NCBI RefSeq assembly: GCF_001949145.1 | Contig: NW_019091751.1 | Location: 65,035-81,958 of the forward strand | Length of the DNA stretch: 16,924 nt | Direction: 5' to 3' | DNA from: Acanthaster planci | Lineage: Eukaryota; Echinodermata; Asteroidea; Valvatida; Acanthasteridae | Shown here: in pieces, positions 8,302 through 16,778 of the stretch | Position numbering within the stretch: the stretch's first letter is position 1 | Layout: the number at the start of each line of letters is the position of its first letter | Position numbers and translations under genes: made by a program | Notes under the pieces: generated by a model | Database searches by the model: none | What the model saw: the letters and a program-made list of their open reading frames with translations, nothing else | Told to the model about the DNA's origin: nothing

Positions 8302-8862
8302 ATTTCAAGGCACACAGCCACTTCCTACTATGTGTCTGTCACCTCTACTTTCTTCACCTGCCCAGAATTTCCCCAATTCAAATAGTTTCCCTTTAAAGTT
8401 TCACTGTTGTTTATCCTCTCAGAGGAGAGTACATACATTTATGTAGCTCAATGATCATATACATGTACACTGTAGTGCCCCCAACTCAGAGACCGTATGG
8501 AACAGCCAGGATTTTCCCACTTACTATTTTCAGCATAGCTGTGGATACACTGAATGGTTTCTATTTCACTCCTTACACTTACATGTAAGGTCTGCATTGG
8601 TACATGTACATGAAAATGCCTGGGAATTTCCAGCCCGGATCAAAGTTCAAAAGTTGCATTTATGATGCCTCATTGTACCAGCTCCCGGAAACTCTTTCCA
8701 AGAAATGAATATATGTATTTGTTTAGTAAAACACGGGTGTACGTCAGTAGTGACCCTGACAAACAGAATACATGTTTATGTATGCATTTACAATAGAGAT
8801 GTCAGTGGTGACAGAAAGTACGTACAGGATAGCCATGTAGAACATGTACATGTATGTACAGG
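8302..8862. other. Dispersed ACATGT motifs, no gene
   Basis: ACATGT palindromes recur at about 8461, 8581, 8602, 8770, 8842 and 8848. Short frames on both strands are rich in Cys, Thr, Tyr and Val because they translate these repeats. I see no credible exon. Confidence 0.45.
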
Positions 8863-9186
8863 TACAGTTGTGGTCAAAAGTTTGCAAATACTTCAACTGA
8901 AAGTGTTTCATTACTGAGTTTAATACTTTACATGTACAGTACATATATAGGCCTACATACATGCATGTACATCTGTTCATGGAAACAGTCCCTTGCATTA
9001 TGTGTGTATCTGGTCAATCAGACCATTAACAAAATAATTCTTGTATCTACAGGTTTATATAAAAAGTGCAGGTGTTGGCTGATAAGCAATGGATTCTGGT
9101 TACCAAGAATTGGCTTAAGTCTTAAAAACGTGTAATGAAACACTTCCAGTGCATCTGGTTGTTACAAAAAATTTACTCTAACTGTA
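8863..9186. mobile_element. Tc1/mariner-like miniature element
   Basis: TA at 8863-8864 and 9185-9186 flank a 320-bp block. The left end CAGTTGTGGTCAAAAGTTTG (from 8865) is the familiar Tc1-type terminus. The right end is decayed but finishes CTAACTG. A second inverted pair sits inside: GAAAGTGTTTCATTAC at 8899-8914 and its complement, one mismatch, at 9132-9147. These lie 34 and 37 bases from the two ends, and that symmetry supports one element. There is no transposase. A TAGGCCTA and several TACATG motifs lie in the centre. Confidence 0.6.
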
Positions 9187-9907
9187 ATTCAAGCATTTGC
9201 TGGCAGAATATTCTGGAATCCTTCCTATTTGCCAAATGTTATTTCTTTTCTCTGGATATGAACTAAAACAGGTGCTAAACACAAGATTTGGAATCTCATT
9301 CAAATTTTCTAAAAACTGCAGTTGATGTGAAATAAAATCAAATAGTAGAACTGCCTGGTCTCTCGTGGACGTTGAGATGTGGTAAAGAAAGTGTATACCA
9401 AATGTCATTGGAATTGGCTGACCTTTTTTTACACTGTTTTGAGTGAGACATTGGTTTGTCAAATATTTTTTCAAAATGTCCTCTCCTGATCATGGTGTTT
9501 CTTCCAGAATGGAAAGAAATGAAATGTAACTCATTACCTGTCAACACAACACTACATACTCTAGTAACCTAATATAAAAATATTGTACTGCAGTGATCAC
9601 AAGTAAATAAGATATAAATACTCATGAATATGCCATGTAAATGTTGGTTAAAAATGTCCTTTCCTGAACATGGATCATGTGCTGATCACTCTTCTGTTGT
9701 TTTAATTTTATACATTTCTAAAGCGTCCTTCAGTATAGCTTTCACCATGTATGCATGGAGCCATGCTTTCAAATGGTTTTAATCCCTGCCTGAAGTCATA
9801 CACACCGAATGTACAGTACATGTACGTACATGTATGAGCCAAAGGTGCACTGTTAAACAAGCAACCTTAACATAGCAGAGAAACTACAAATGAAATTTAA
9901 CTGGGAC
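9187..9907. other. Uncertain open minus-strand stretch, otherwise no gene
   Basis: A 98-codon minus-strand frame (9178-9474) contains FDFISHQLQFLENLNEIP and has a reasonable pyrimidine tract before an AG near 9363. No good donor follows and the frame runs into the Tc1-like element. It could be an exon part or chance. A TGTACAGTACATGTACGTACATGTA-type palindrome lies at about 9810-9834. Confidence 0.25.
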
Positions 9908-9970
9908 CTCAGGAAGAGAGAGAAATGTCTGAAGAAGGGGCCTTGCAGGACAATTGTGCATTTAAATAAA
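9908..9970 (-). CDS. Candidate 63-bp exon, minus-strand gene
   Basis: The acceptor follows an exceptionally long pyrimidine-rich stretch (about 10038 down to 9971) ending TTTTCTTCCTTAG. The donor is CTGAG/GTCCCA, which is weaker. With one leading base the frame contains TIVLQGPFFRHFSLFL. It joins in phase with the 29-base candidate at 11497-11525 upstream and with 7904-7958 downstream. Confidence 0.28.
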
Positions 9971-11035
9971 CTAAGGAAGAAAACCCAGTGATGTATGAGG
10001 AATACAAAGCAAAAGGAGAGGAAGAGAAAGGCAAAAAGCTATGGAAGTTTATGGCAGATGTACATGTGTAAACTTGCTGAGGTTGATATTCTTTAAAATG
10101 ATAAGTGCAAATAATTTGTTCCTGCACAGTTTAAATACATTCATACGTATGCATTTCTTTGTAGGGGTTACCATAGGCCAGCATCAGTACTTGTGTCACT
10201 GTTTTAAAGTTGTGGTTTTACCATCACATGATTAGTAAATCATTCTACTGATGGCCACCGCAGCCATTACTTCAGTCTACTTCATTATTGCACATACATG
10301 TATAGGAGAACGTCAGTATCATTCTACACCTTGTTAAAGCACCATTTTTACAGCATAACTTGCATTAGTATTGAAGACATGACTATTGTGGTGGCTGTCA
10401 ACCAATTTAAAGCAACCCCAAACATGGCTGGAATGTGGATATGGCAGTTTATGATATACACCTTCAGTTGACAAAGTTTATGAAATGCCAAATGCAAAGT
10501 GTCTTGAAATTAAAACAGGAAAAGGTTTAAGCCTTGAAATTAACATTTTCTGTTACCTTTATTCATACATGTACACTTACAATAGCCAAGCATGGTTTAC
10601 TGATATAACAAGTTTCATTTTTGACCCCTCGTGAGATTTTTTTGCAACCTTTCCCATGAAACTACCCTTTATTGCCTTATTGTTGCAACCTACATGTACA
10701 TTGTTCCTGCAATGTATCCATTACATGTACATGTATACTATACCAGTGCTTGACTATTACATGTAGCTTTACGTACACTGTATTTCCCTCAGTAAATTGT
10801 CGAATATAATACAATTTAAAAGCTTAACAAAAGATGACTTCATTTGCATGTACACGCACACTGTGATATATGACAAAAGTGTGTCCACAGGAGTCTGTCT
10901 ACATTACACGTAGTCTGTGGCTACATCAGCTGAATGACAGCAAGCACATGTACAGTGTGCAGTGTACATCTATCAGAGCCTAACTAAGTTTCAGAATCAG
11001 GGTAAAAATTTCCTCATAATATGCATCATATTTCA
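9971..11035. other. No gene seen, ACATGT motifs
   Basis: About a kilobase of AT-rich sequence with ACATGT palindromes near 10061, 10297, 10566, 10692, 10723, 10759 and 10946. CCACAG and CTGTGG at about 10885-10920 form a weak inverted pair. Donor-like GTAAGT sites on the minus strand (for example near 10573) lack convincing exons. Confidence 0.45.
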
Positions 11036-11062
11036 TAGTGTTACACTGGATGTGTAACACTA
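11036..11062. repeat. Perfect 11-bp stem-loop
   Basis: TAGTGTTACAC at 11036-11046 and its exact reverse complement at 11052-11062 enclose the five-base loop TGGAT. No T-run follows and no known RNA gene is recognised. It may be a very short fold-back element or the core of a longer decayed one. Confidence 0.7.
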
Positions 11063-11496
11063 ACAACTTGCTTCGTGTATCAAATCATGCATATGACCAC
11101 TAACTCAGTTTGCCCTTGAAATTTTGAGCTGGTTTAAAGTCTACTAAAATCTAGAAATTCTAAAGACCCCAAAATTCCATCGCTATTGACTGCATGCCAA
11201 CCAAAATACAAACATACCCTACAAACCTACTGGACCAACTCTCAAACACACAGGCCTATTATTCCCTTCTGATAGGTCACCAATGGTACGTGTGCATCAT
11301 ACTTTCAAGTACATGTATGGAGGGCCTTGCCACACAACCACAAAAATGACAGTAGTTCCTTTATCTTTTATTTTTCTTCTTTTCATCTATCTCTTTTCTT
11401 CCATGGGAAAGTAGTACTACATGTTAGACCAGGCAAGTAGACAATTGTTTCCCAAAGTGAACCCTGTGTTTCGATGTCTGCTATCCTTCAACTCAC
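11063..11496. other. No gene seen
   Basis: AT-rich with a T/C-rich tract at about 11356-11402. A minus-strand frame containing VIFVVVWQGPPYMYLK ends at a GTATGA donor-like site near 11299. It has only purine-rich sequence before it and so no acceptor. Confidence 0.35.
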
Positions 11497-11525
11497 AAGC
11501 AAACTTCCTGATTGCTGGAATAATA
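11497..11525 (-). CDS. Possible 29-nt exon
   Basis: Acceptor GATCCTATTTCAG and near-consensus donor GCTT/GTGAGT. In phase 0 it would encode YYSSNQEVC plus two bases, linking 12214-12341 to 9908-9970 without breaking the frame. All three frames are open over so short a span, so the phase fit is its only support. Confidence 0.17.
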
Positions 11526-12213
11526 CTGAAATAGGATCTACCTTGACAAGAACAAATATCAAGGACTGTCAAAAGAGGAAGCTACACTGCAAGCCATAGA
11601 GCTTGTGATTCTGAAGGGAAAAACTTCCAAGATACTTGCTTGCAATTAAATTGCTTCTGCAACATATGTACATGTAATTAAACAGTCTTATACACATCTG
11701 CATTACACAGCACACAGCCTGCAAAATGTCCATCTTGGTTGATTTTACCCCATCGAATGATTACTTTTGCAGGCCAAACTCCGCCCAAACTGACAAGGTC
11801 AACTTTCCCAAGATGAACAGTCAAGAACATACATGTATGTAGGAAAGCACTCAAAGCAGCAATGGAAAGCGAGACGGTACATTCAGCATAAAAGTCGCAT
11901 GCATGCACAATCCATGAATTTCTTCAAATGACCAGTCGATTATTTCTTCTGCAGTTTTCTTTATTTCTCAGAAAGTCAAAATAAACACTGTGGGCACCAT
12001 GAAAGATTTGTCATAGGCCTACTCCCTAGGATAATATACATGTACCAACATTAGCAATGCTCCCGAAGGGTGTATGCTGCTCAGCAAGAGACAAGGACAT
12101 GGAATGGCTAACAGTGAATGTGTGTTTATGTCACCTTGGTTAGCTTATACAATGCAGTCTCCATACACAGGTAACATCTCTACTCCAAGTTCAAATGTAG
12201 TACTAAATTAAAC
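11526..12213. other. Uncertain stretch, no firm gene
   Basis: A 76-codon minus-strand frame (11678-11908) includes LGGVWPAKVIIRWGKINQDG, but it has no convincing pair of splice sites and its upstream part reads through an ACATGTATGT motif. A TAGGCCTA palindrome lies at 12014-12021. Confidence 0.3.
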
Positions 12214-12341
12214 CTTGCTGTGAACATGAATTAAATGCAAAATATAACCATTTCCGTGATCGAAATATTTCACTTCTTGTGATCTTCCTTGATAACTGAA
12301 TCCTAAATCCAACCAAAAGGACAGCATGGACATAAAGTATC
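12214..12341 (-). CDS. Candidate 128-bp exon, minus-strand gene
   Basis: Acceptor AAAAATTCTTACAG; donor CACAGCAAG/GTTTAA, moderate. Two frames are open across the exon. I prefer the one with two leading bases, containing SMLSFWLDLGFSYQG and DHGNGYILHLIHVHS, because the leading GA completes the codon left by 12741-12793 and the exon ends in phase 0. The alternative frame contains VLLVGFRIQLSRKITRSE. No family recognised. Confidence 0.33.
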
Positions 12342-12648
12342 CTGTAAGAATTTTTAAATGTATTTTGGTAAAAAGATTTGTACGATGTACATGTACAATG
12401 CACTTACAATTATAAAAGCATGGCACAATATTTATGTAGTGGTACATTGTATCTTCGGGATCTTACAAGTATGCACACTGTTGATGAGTCATTATTTCAA
12501 TTGTTTCAATGTTTCAGCTTAAAGCTCCTTTTATTTATGTTGAAGTATTTCTCACTGGCGGCAAAAAAAAATGCATGGGGGCGGTGGGGAAACTCCTGGG
12601 AACTCCTTAAAGAGCCCCCGAAAAGGTCTTGAAACATGTACATATATT
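12342..12648. other. No gene seen
   Basis: Contains a palindromic GTACATGTAC near 12385, an A-run near 12565 and a G-rich stretch after it. Two GTAAGT-like sites on the minus strand (near 12405 and 12464) lack exons. Confidence 0.4.
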
Positions 12649-12680
12649 CAGGGCGACAGGAAAAATGCAAGTCGCCCCTG
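12649..12680. repeat. Short hairpin CAGGGCGAC / GTCGCCCCTG
   Basis: CAGGGCGAC at 12649-12657 pairs with GTCGCCCCTG at 12671-12680 with one bulged base and a 13-base loop. Its CAGGG start resembles hAT-like ends, so it may be a much reduced fold-back derivative. Confidence 0.5.
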
Positions 12681-12740
12681 TAAATTGAAAGTTAACATGA
12701 AGAAATTTGACTGGCTTTTATTTGGATGGGCATAACATAC

Positions 12741-12793
12741 CGATACCCTTGCAACAATGGGCAAGAACATCATTGCAGTCCATCGTTAGAAAA
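12741..12793 (-). CDS. Candidate 53-bp exon, minus-strand gene
   Basis: A strong donor (TATCG/GTATGT) ends an open frame containing FLTMDCNDVLAHCCKGI. The acceptor (AGCTTTTGAAG) is weak, and a TGA immediately upstream sets the limit. The single base left at the end joins the GA of 12214-12341 to make a glycine codon. Confidence 0.2.
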
Positions 12794-12977
12794 CTTCAAA
12801 AGCTTGCTTCGTAGAGAATTCAATCAAAGCAGTGTCAGAGTTCAGGAATGAGGAACCTTCTGTCTATAGTGCTTTTTAATACGCCAGTCAATCGATATCC
12901 TGTGATAAAGCTTTTTTTATTAATTATTCTGTAGCCAGAATTTTTTTTAATAACCCTTGATGCACTGTGAAAGTGTA

Positions 12978-13062
12978 ACCCTAGAAAGTGGAAAAAGAGC
13001 CCTGGAAAATGAAAAAGCGGCCCCTAAAGTTTGGACAAGGAGCCCTAGAAATGAAAACAGGA
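12978..13062. repeat. Degenerate 21-bp minisatellite, about four units
   Basis: Units begin CCCTAGAAAGTGG, CCCTGGAAAATG, CCCTAAAGTTTGG and CCCTAGAAATGAA at a spacing of about 21-23 bases. The period is close to a multiple of three, so the plus-strand frame through it (12957-13343) stays open and reads as a loose seven-residue repeat such as LESGKRA and LENEKAA. I regard that frame as a by-product. Confidence 0.5.
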
Positions 13063-13702
13063 TTTTTGCCCTGCTCACTGGTGAAGTACAATTCTTGACA
13101 CCAATTCCAAATTCCATCCCACTGAATCCACACCTATATGTGTACATACATTGTATAACATCAAATCCCCACCCTGTCTTGCCACAACCTCTACCCCATC
13201 AAATCCCAACCCAAGGGTTGGGCTGTGCTCAGATGACAATGGATGCTTGTTTTATTCTAGAAGGAAAGACTGACATGTGCCTAGATGTATGTACCTGTAC
13301 ATGTGCAGGTAATACAAACAAAAACTTTAATATTTGGGGTTAAATTTCTTCATGTATGTAAACCCTTCCAGCTAATAATCTATTTATAAATACCTGGGAC
13401 AGTTTTTCTATTCCTTTAATGCCCGCTGCATAAATCGTGTGCTGTCACATGGATGCGAGACAGTTTAATCGGGTCTGATTGGTCAGGAGTCTGTGTGTAC
13501 GCAATGCATTATTAATGTGTCACACAAGCGTCAAGTTCATTGAAGGGGATTTTATTGGGCAACTTTCCAAAGGAATATACCATAAAACGGAAGAGGGGTG
13601 CTGGGGAAACTGAAAGTAAAATTTTTGAATAAAAGTGTTGGAAATCCATGACATTTTGACTTCATTTGACTCTCTGAATAAAAAGGTACAGTATATATGA
13701 AT
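13063..13702. other. No gene seen, one NF-Y-like site
   Basis: A TCTGATTGGTCAG site near 13476 lies among several CpGs (13420-13505) and resembles a CCAAT-box patch. The ACCTGTACATGTGCAGGT palindrome lies at about 13292-13309. No exon can be supported. Confidence 0.4.
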
Positions 13703-13816
13703 GGAATAAATATGTGCTTGGCCGGTTTTAACTGACATTTCAGACCTCACCCGTATCCATTCCTCTGAGCCGGTCTTAAACAAACGTCCAAGACCGGCCA
13801 AGCACATCTTTATTCC
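13703..13816. mobile_element. Palindromic miniature element with nested third arm
   Basis: The arm at 13703-13728 begins GGAATAAATATGTGCTTGG. It matches the reverse complement of 13791-13816 at 24 of 26 positions. Inside the loop, GCCGGTCTT near 13769-13777 can pair with the same right arm (AAGACCGGC), so two alternative stems compete. Clean arms and small size suggest a fold-back type transposon remnant. No target duplication is obvious. The 126-codon minus-strand frame across it (13520-13900) is probably fortuitous. Confidence 0.65.
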
Positions 13817-13982
13817 CTTAATAAGGTTCTGATACTGAAAAAACACTAGACTGAAACAAACAATAATGACACACATTATCAGCAATATACATGTAACCAC
13901 AAGAAAAACTTTAACATTATAATGGGAAAAGCGGACTGCTAGAAGCCAAACAGATGGATGTACACACAGAAATCAGTCTTAC

Positions 13983-14002
13983 ATAAGCTGGCATTTGCTT
14001 TG
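13983..14002 (-). CDS. Possible 20-nt micro-exon
   Basis: T-rich acceptor (ACTTGTTTTTTGGTGAGCAG) and GTAAGA donor bracket 20 bases. It fits 14083-14188 in phase with either of that exon's two frames, which shows how little a phase match proves at this size. Confidence 0.12.
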
Positions 14003-14082
14003 CTGCTCACCAAAAAACAAGTCCAAAATACATATACTTGTACATGTTTACTGCACAAAATGTAAAGCAATACTGCCAGTAC

Positions 14083-14188
14083 CTGGTGCAAGCAATGACA
14101 TCAAAGTCACAAAAGCATCCCTGTCTGACAACATCAGGCTGGCTGGAATTGATGACTTCATCAGGAGACATGCAGTCAGCAGGCACAA
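14083..14188 (-). CDS. Candidate 106-bp exon, minus-strand gene
   Basis: Acceptor GAAGATGTACTCTACAG, weak in pyrimidines; donor ACCAG/GTACTG. Two frames are open: one with SPDEVINSSQPDVVRQG, the other with CLLTACLLMKSSIPASLML. Each fits one of the two readings of 14271-14358, so frame cannot be decided here. The upstream intron would be only about 80 bases. Function unknown. Confidence 0.18.
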
Positions 14189-14270
14189 CTGTAGAGTACA
14201 TCTTCAGCTGAGATGATGGGTCACATAGTAGTTATGGGAAGTGAACAAACACAATAAACATGTAGCTCAC

Positions 14271-14358
14271 ATCTTTGCTGACTGAACAACCACAGAGAAG
14301 GGACACAAATAGCAATGTGTTGGCCAGAGGAGCGACAAGATGGCTCACGTTGAACAGT
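14271..14358 (-). CDS. Candidate 88-bp exon, minus-strand gene
   Basis: A long pyrimidine tract (CCATTTTTCTTTCTAAATTTCAG) is followed 12 bases on by a second AG; either could be the acceptor. The donor is AAAGAT/GTGAGC. With the second AG the frame contains CRSSGQHIAICVPSLWLFSQQ. With the first AG (exon to 14370) it contains HLVAPLANTLLFVSLLCGCS. Good signals, ambiguous reading. Confidence 0.22.
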
Positions 14359-14707
14359 CTAAAGTGAAACCTGAAATTTAGAAAGAAAAATGGATGAAAT
14401 AGCAAAGTTAGGTACGCTATCAAATTGGCTCCTAGTGTCCAGCAAAAAGAAGTTATCCACAGTAACTTACTCTTGTACTGACCTGTACATGTTGGGATAC
14501 TACATGTATATGTACCATATAAGCATTGTTGACTTCAACTGCTGACATGGACATGGAGAACATAACTTGAGACCTGATTTGAAGTAATTTTACTTTTTGT
14601 GCAAACAAACTATTGTTTTAATAAATACAAGAAAACAAATGTATGTATGACATTCTGTGTGCAAAGGCAGACCTGTTTGTTTTCACTGTGATAATGTTTA
14701 AACATAC

Positions 14708-14789
14708 ATGTTATCAACATCAGAACAAAAAGGTTCCCTTTCAGATATCTTGATGCACACTCCAATTCTAAAATATTTTGCAAAAACAA
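14708..14789 (-). CDS. Candidate 82-bp exon, minus-strand gene
   Basis: The frame contains LFLQNILELECASRYLKGN and lies in a 71-codon open stretch. The donor ACAT/GTATGT is good; the acceptor CTTCCAG is weak. A better acceptor inside (TTTTTGCAAAATATTTTAG) would shorten the exon and leave two frames open. It starts in phase 0 as 14960-15169 requires. Confidence 0.17.
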
Positions 14790-14959
14790 CTGGAAGTCCT
14801 TCTCAGTCCCATTTGTTATTATCAAATCCAGATGAAACCATCCGTTGAATGGTATACAAATTTACGATTTGGGGTTTTCAACTTCCAGATTCAAAGACCA
14901 GAATCTAATACACATGTATTAACAGTTTTCCTCATGTTGAACAGTGACTTAGCACTTAC

Positions 14960-15169
14960 ATGTAGCTCTGTTACTACATACTTGTAAATCTGTGGTGCAA
15001 CTTTACTGTTGCAGGTATGGTAATATGCAGCGCCATTTCGCTCATAGGTCACAAAGAAAATGTGTTTTGAGAAAGCATGCCAATCAAAAACTGTTGTGCT
15101 TCTTAGCCATCATGCATTTAGATCATTCCAATGTGCACTCATGTCTAGCAATGCATGTTCTATTAGCAC
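14960..15169 (-). CDS. Candidate 210-bp exon interrupted by an in-frame TGA
   Basis: Acceptor CGCGCCATCTTGTCTACAG and consensus donor CTACAT/GTAAGT bound exactly 70 codons in phase 0. Codon 20 is TGA (15110-15112). Before it the frame reads EHALLDMSAHWNDLNA and after it TTVFDWHAFSKHIFFVTYER. All other frames are closed early. It could be a chance stretch, a pseudogenic or polymorphic stop, a sequencing error, or two exons separated by a very short intron. Nothing here shows a selenocysteine element. Confidence 0.18.
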
Positions 15170-15593
15170 CTGTAGACAAGATGGCGCGTCATTCGTTTTA
15201 CTTGGAAACTATTATTATTTGCAGTGCTGAGATTTATCAGGATGTGTTCAGACATTGTACAAATGCAGTGGCCATTGTTATGGAAGTTAAGACAGGTTTC
15301 CCTCTACTTTTTTGTACCAGTCAGGTGCATTGGAAATAGGAAATAGACCAGTCTACAATGAATTGATCTCAGATTTCATTTCCCTTCAAAAAATCCTCTA
15401 AGGATTTGAATCTAACAAAATAAAAGCAAAAAACATGTATAGAAAGTAAACAAGCGATCCTGTTGAGACAATAAAGAAAGTGAAGGAAGAAAAAAATGGC
15501 CAAAAATCACATATTGAGTGGGCCCAATCCTGGCACGCTGGATTACAGAACAGCATGCGTACCCAAGGGGTCATCACAATAAATCTCTCTCAC
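15170..15593. other. No gene seen, YY1-like site
   Basis: AAGATGGCGCG at 15178-15188 matches the YY1 core, which often marks promoters, but it also abuts the candidate splice acceptor. The rest is AT-rich. Confidence 0.3.
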
Positions 15594-15673
15594 AGGATGC
15601 TGTCTTTGTAGGAAAATTGGGATATGTGCAAGCAGTGTGCAGAATGTTCTGAACACACATACGTGCTCAAACA
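15594..15673 (-). CDS. Candidate 80-bp exon, minus-strand gene
   Basis: Donor CATCCT/GTGAGA is good; acceptor GATGAGCAG is moderate. After two leading bases, 26 codons are open and include HVCVFRTFCTLLAHIPIFLQ. It ends in phase 0, compatible with 14960-15169. It is the most upstream exon I can propose, so the gene's 5' part would lie beyond the window. No family recognised. Confidence 0.22.
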
Positions 15674-15914
15674 CTGCTCATCCAAATATCTTTGAAACAA
15701 GACCCAGATGAGGCAAGTCATGAAAAATCAACATCCAAAATGCTGATACATGTAGCAATCCATAGGAAGTGACGTCATTTGAGAGAGAGCCACAGTATGC
15801 CATAATGATAACTGGAAATTGAAACCTTAGGCCTACACATACATGTATGTATATACCAATGGCATATAATTTGATAATTGCGCAATGCCGTACCTTTACA
15901 ATTTGGAAGTCACA

Positions 15915-16029
15915 TTATGGTTACCTACAGTACCCCCAGAACTGTGGGGTTTGCCCTTCATCATGTTCCATAGCGGACAACAGATCCCACACCCAGTTCT
16001 GGGGGGGGTAATGCTAATGGTTGCCATAA
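15915..16029. repeat. Imperfect fold-back element
   Basis: Outer arms TTATGGTTACC (15915-15925) and GGTTGCCATAA (16019-16029) pair at 9 of 11 positions. Inner arms TACCCCCAGAACTG (15931-15944) and CAGTTCTGGGGGGGGTA (15994-16010) pair almost completely, apart from extra G residues. The arms total about 45 bases round a loop of roughly 40. It is likely a short fold-back transposon and a possible relative of the hairpin at 7570. Confidence 0.55.
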
Positions 16030-16778
16030 CTTTACCCACCTTGTTGTATGGAAATAAACGTTGAATCTTTTAGAATCATGTAGTTGAATGAATATTCTCA
16101 TGTGATATAACTATCCAACATTTCATCAGTCAGTTCTCTCCATTATTCTGCCACTGCACTGTCTGTCTACTCAGTACTGTACAGGCACTAGCAACTCTAC
16201 AGTCATGAGCTCTCATTTTGCCTACAATTTGTATGAGCGGCCAAAGTTTGCAGTTTCTAAATATCACCTTTTATGTGGCTTTCAATTTCACCTCCAATTG
16301 GTTCAAACTTAACAGTTTTCCCGGTAATTTTAAATAGGGTCGTATTTTAGTTTGGCACATGTGGTAGGCCTAAATGTATAATCATTCAGTGTTCTGAATT
16401 TTACCATAGAGCTACTAATCACTGTCAACACACCGTCAACATGTTCAAAATGTAGTATCCTATAAAGGGGCGCAGAACTGTCATATTTGGGCTAAACAAG
16501 AATTTTCAGTGATTAGGTGTTTCATTTCAATTTTTAAAAAATGAATTGTTTTTACACACCAAAAAATGTATCTCAAGCAGTGTAGCCGTTGACTACCACT
16601 TTGCCTTCTAACAGGACTTGGACTGTACCATTTATTTATGGGTGGGTAGGTAATCAATGGAAATACTAGTATCGCAGATACATGTACATGTATGTTAAAG
16701 AAATAAAGCTGTGGGCACATTTTAACATTCCCGACCCAATCCGACACATATTATTTTGATTGATCATATAATATCATT
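16030..16778. other. No firm gene, weak frames only
   Basis: Minus-strand frames at 16481-16747 and about 16140-16260 (containing RVASACTVLSRQTVQW) lack a convincing pair of splice sites. A TAGGCCTA palindrome lies at 16365-16372 and ACATGTACATGT at about 16681-16692. An AATAAA at about 16052 on the plus strand stands alone. Confidence 0.35.

Noticed and set aside
8193-8446. Overlapping plus-strand frames rich in Cys, Thr, Val and His
   Set aside because: They are translations of the TACATG repeats and the 35-bp duplication.
11233-11356. Minus-strand open frame ending at a GTATGA site
   Set aside because: The sequence before it is purine-rich, with no pyrimidine tract or acceptor.
12957-13343. 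128-codon plus-strand frame
   Set aside because: Its first third is the 21-bp minisatellite and the rest shows no recognised motif.
13520-13900. 126-codon minus-strand frame
   Set aside because: It crosses the whole palindromic element at 13703-13816 and shows no domain or splice support.
14471-14541. Possible minus-strand exon between 14708 and 14358
   Set aside because: Donor and acceptor exist and the phase fits, but about half of it is ACATGTA-type repeat, so I did not list it as a feature.
14992-15339. 115-codon plus-strand frame with a YY1-like site at an internal ATG
   Set aside because: It overlaps the minus-strand candidate exon at 14960-15169, has no donor of quality and no recognised domain.
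4945-16700. Scattered AATAAA polyadenylation-like hexamers
   Set aside because: They are frequent in AT-rich DNA and none could be tied to a gene end.
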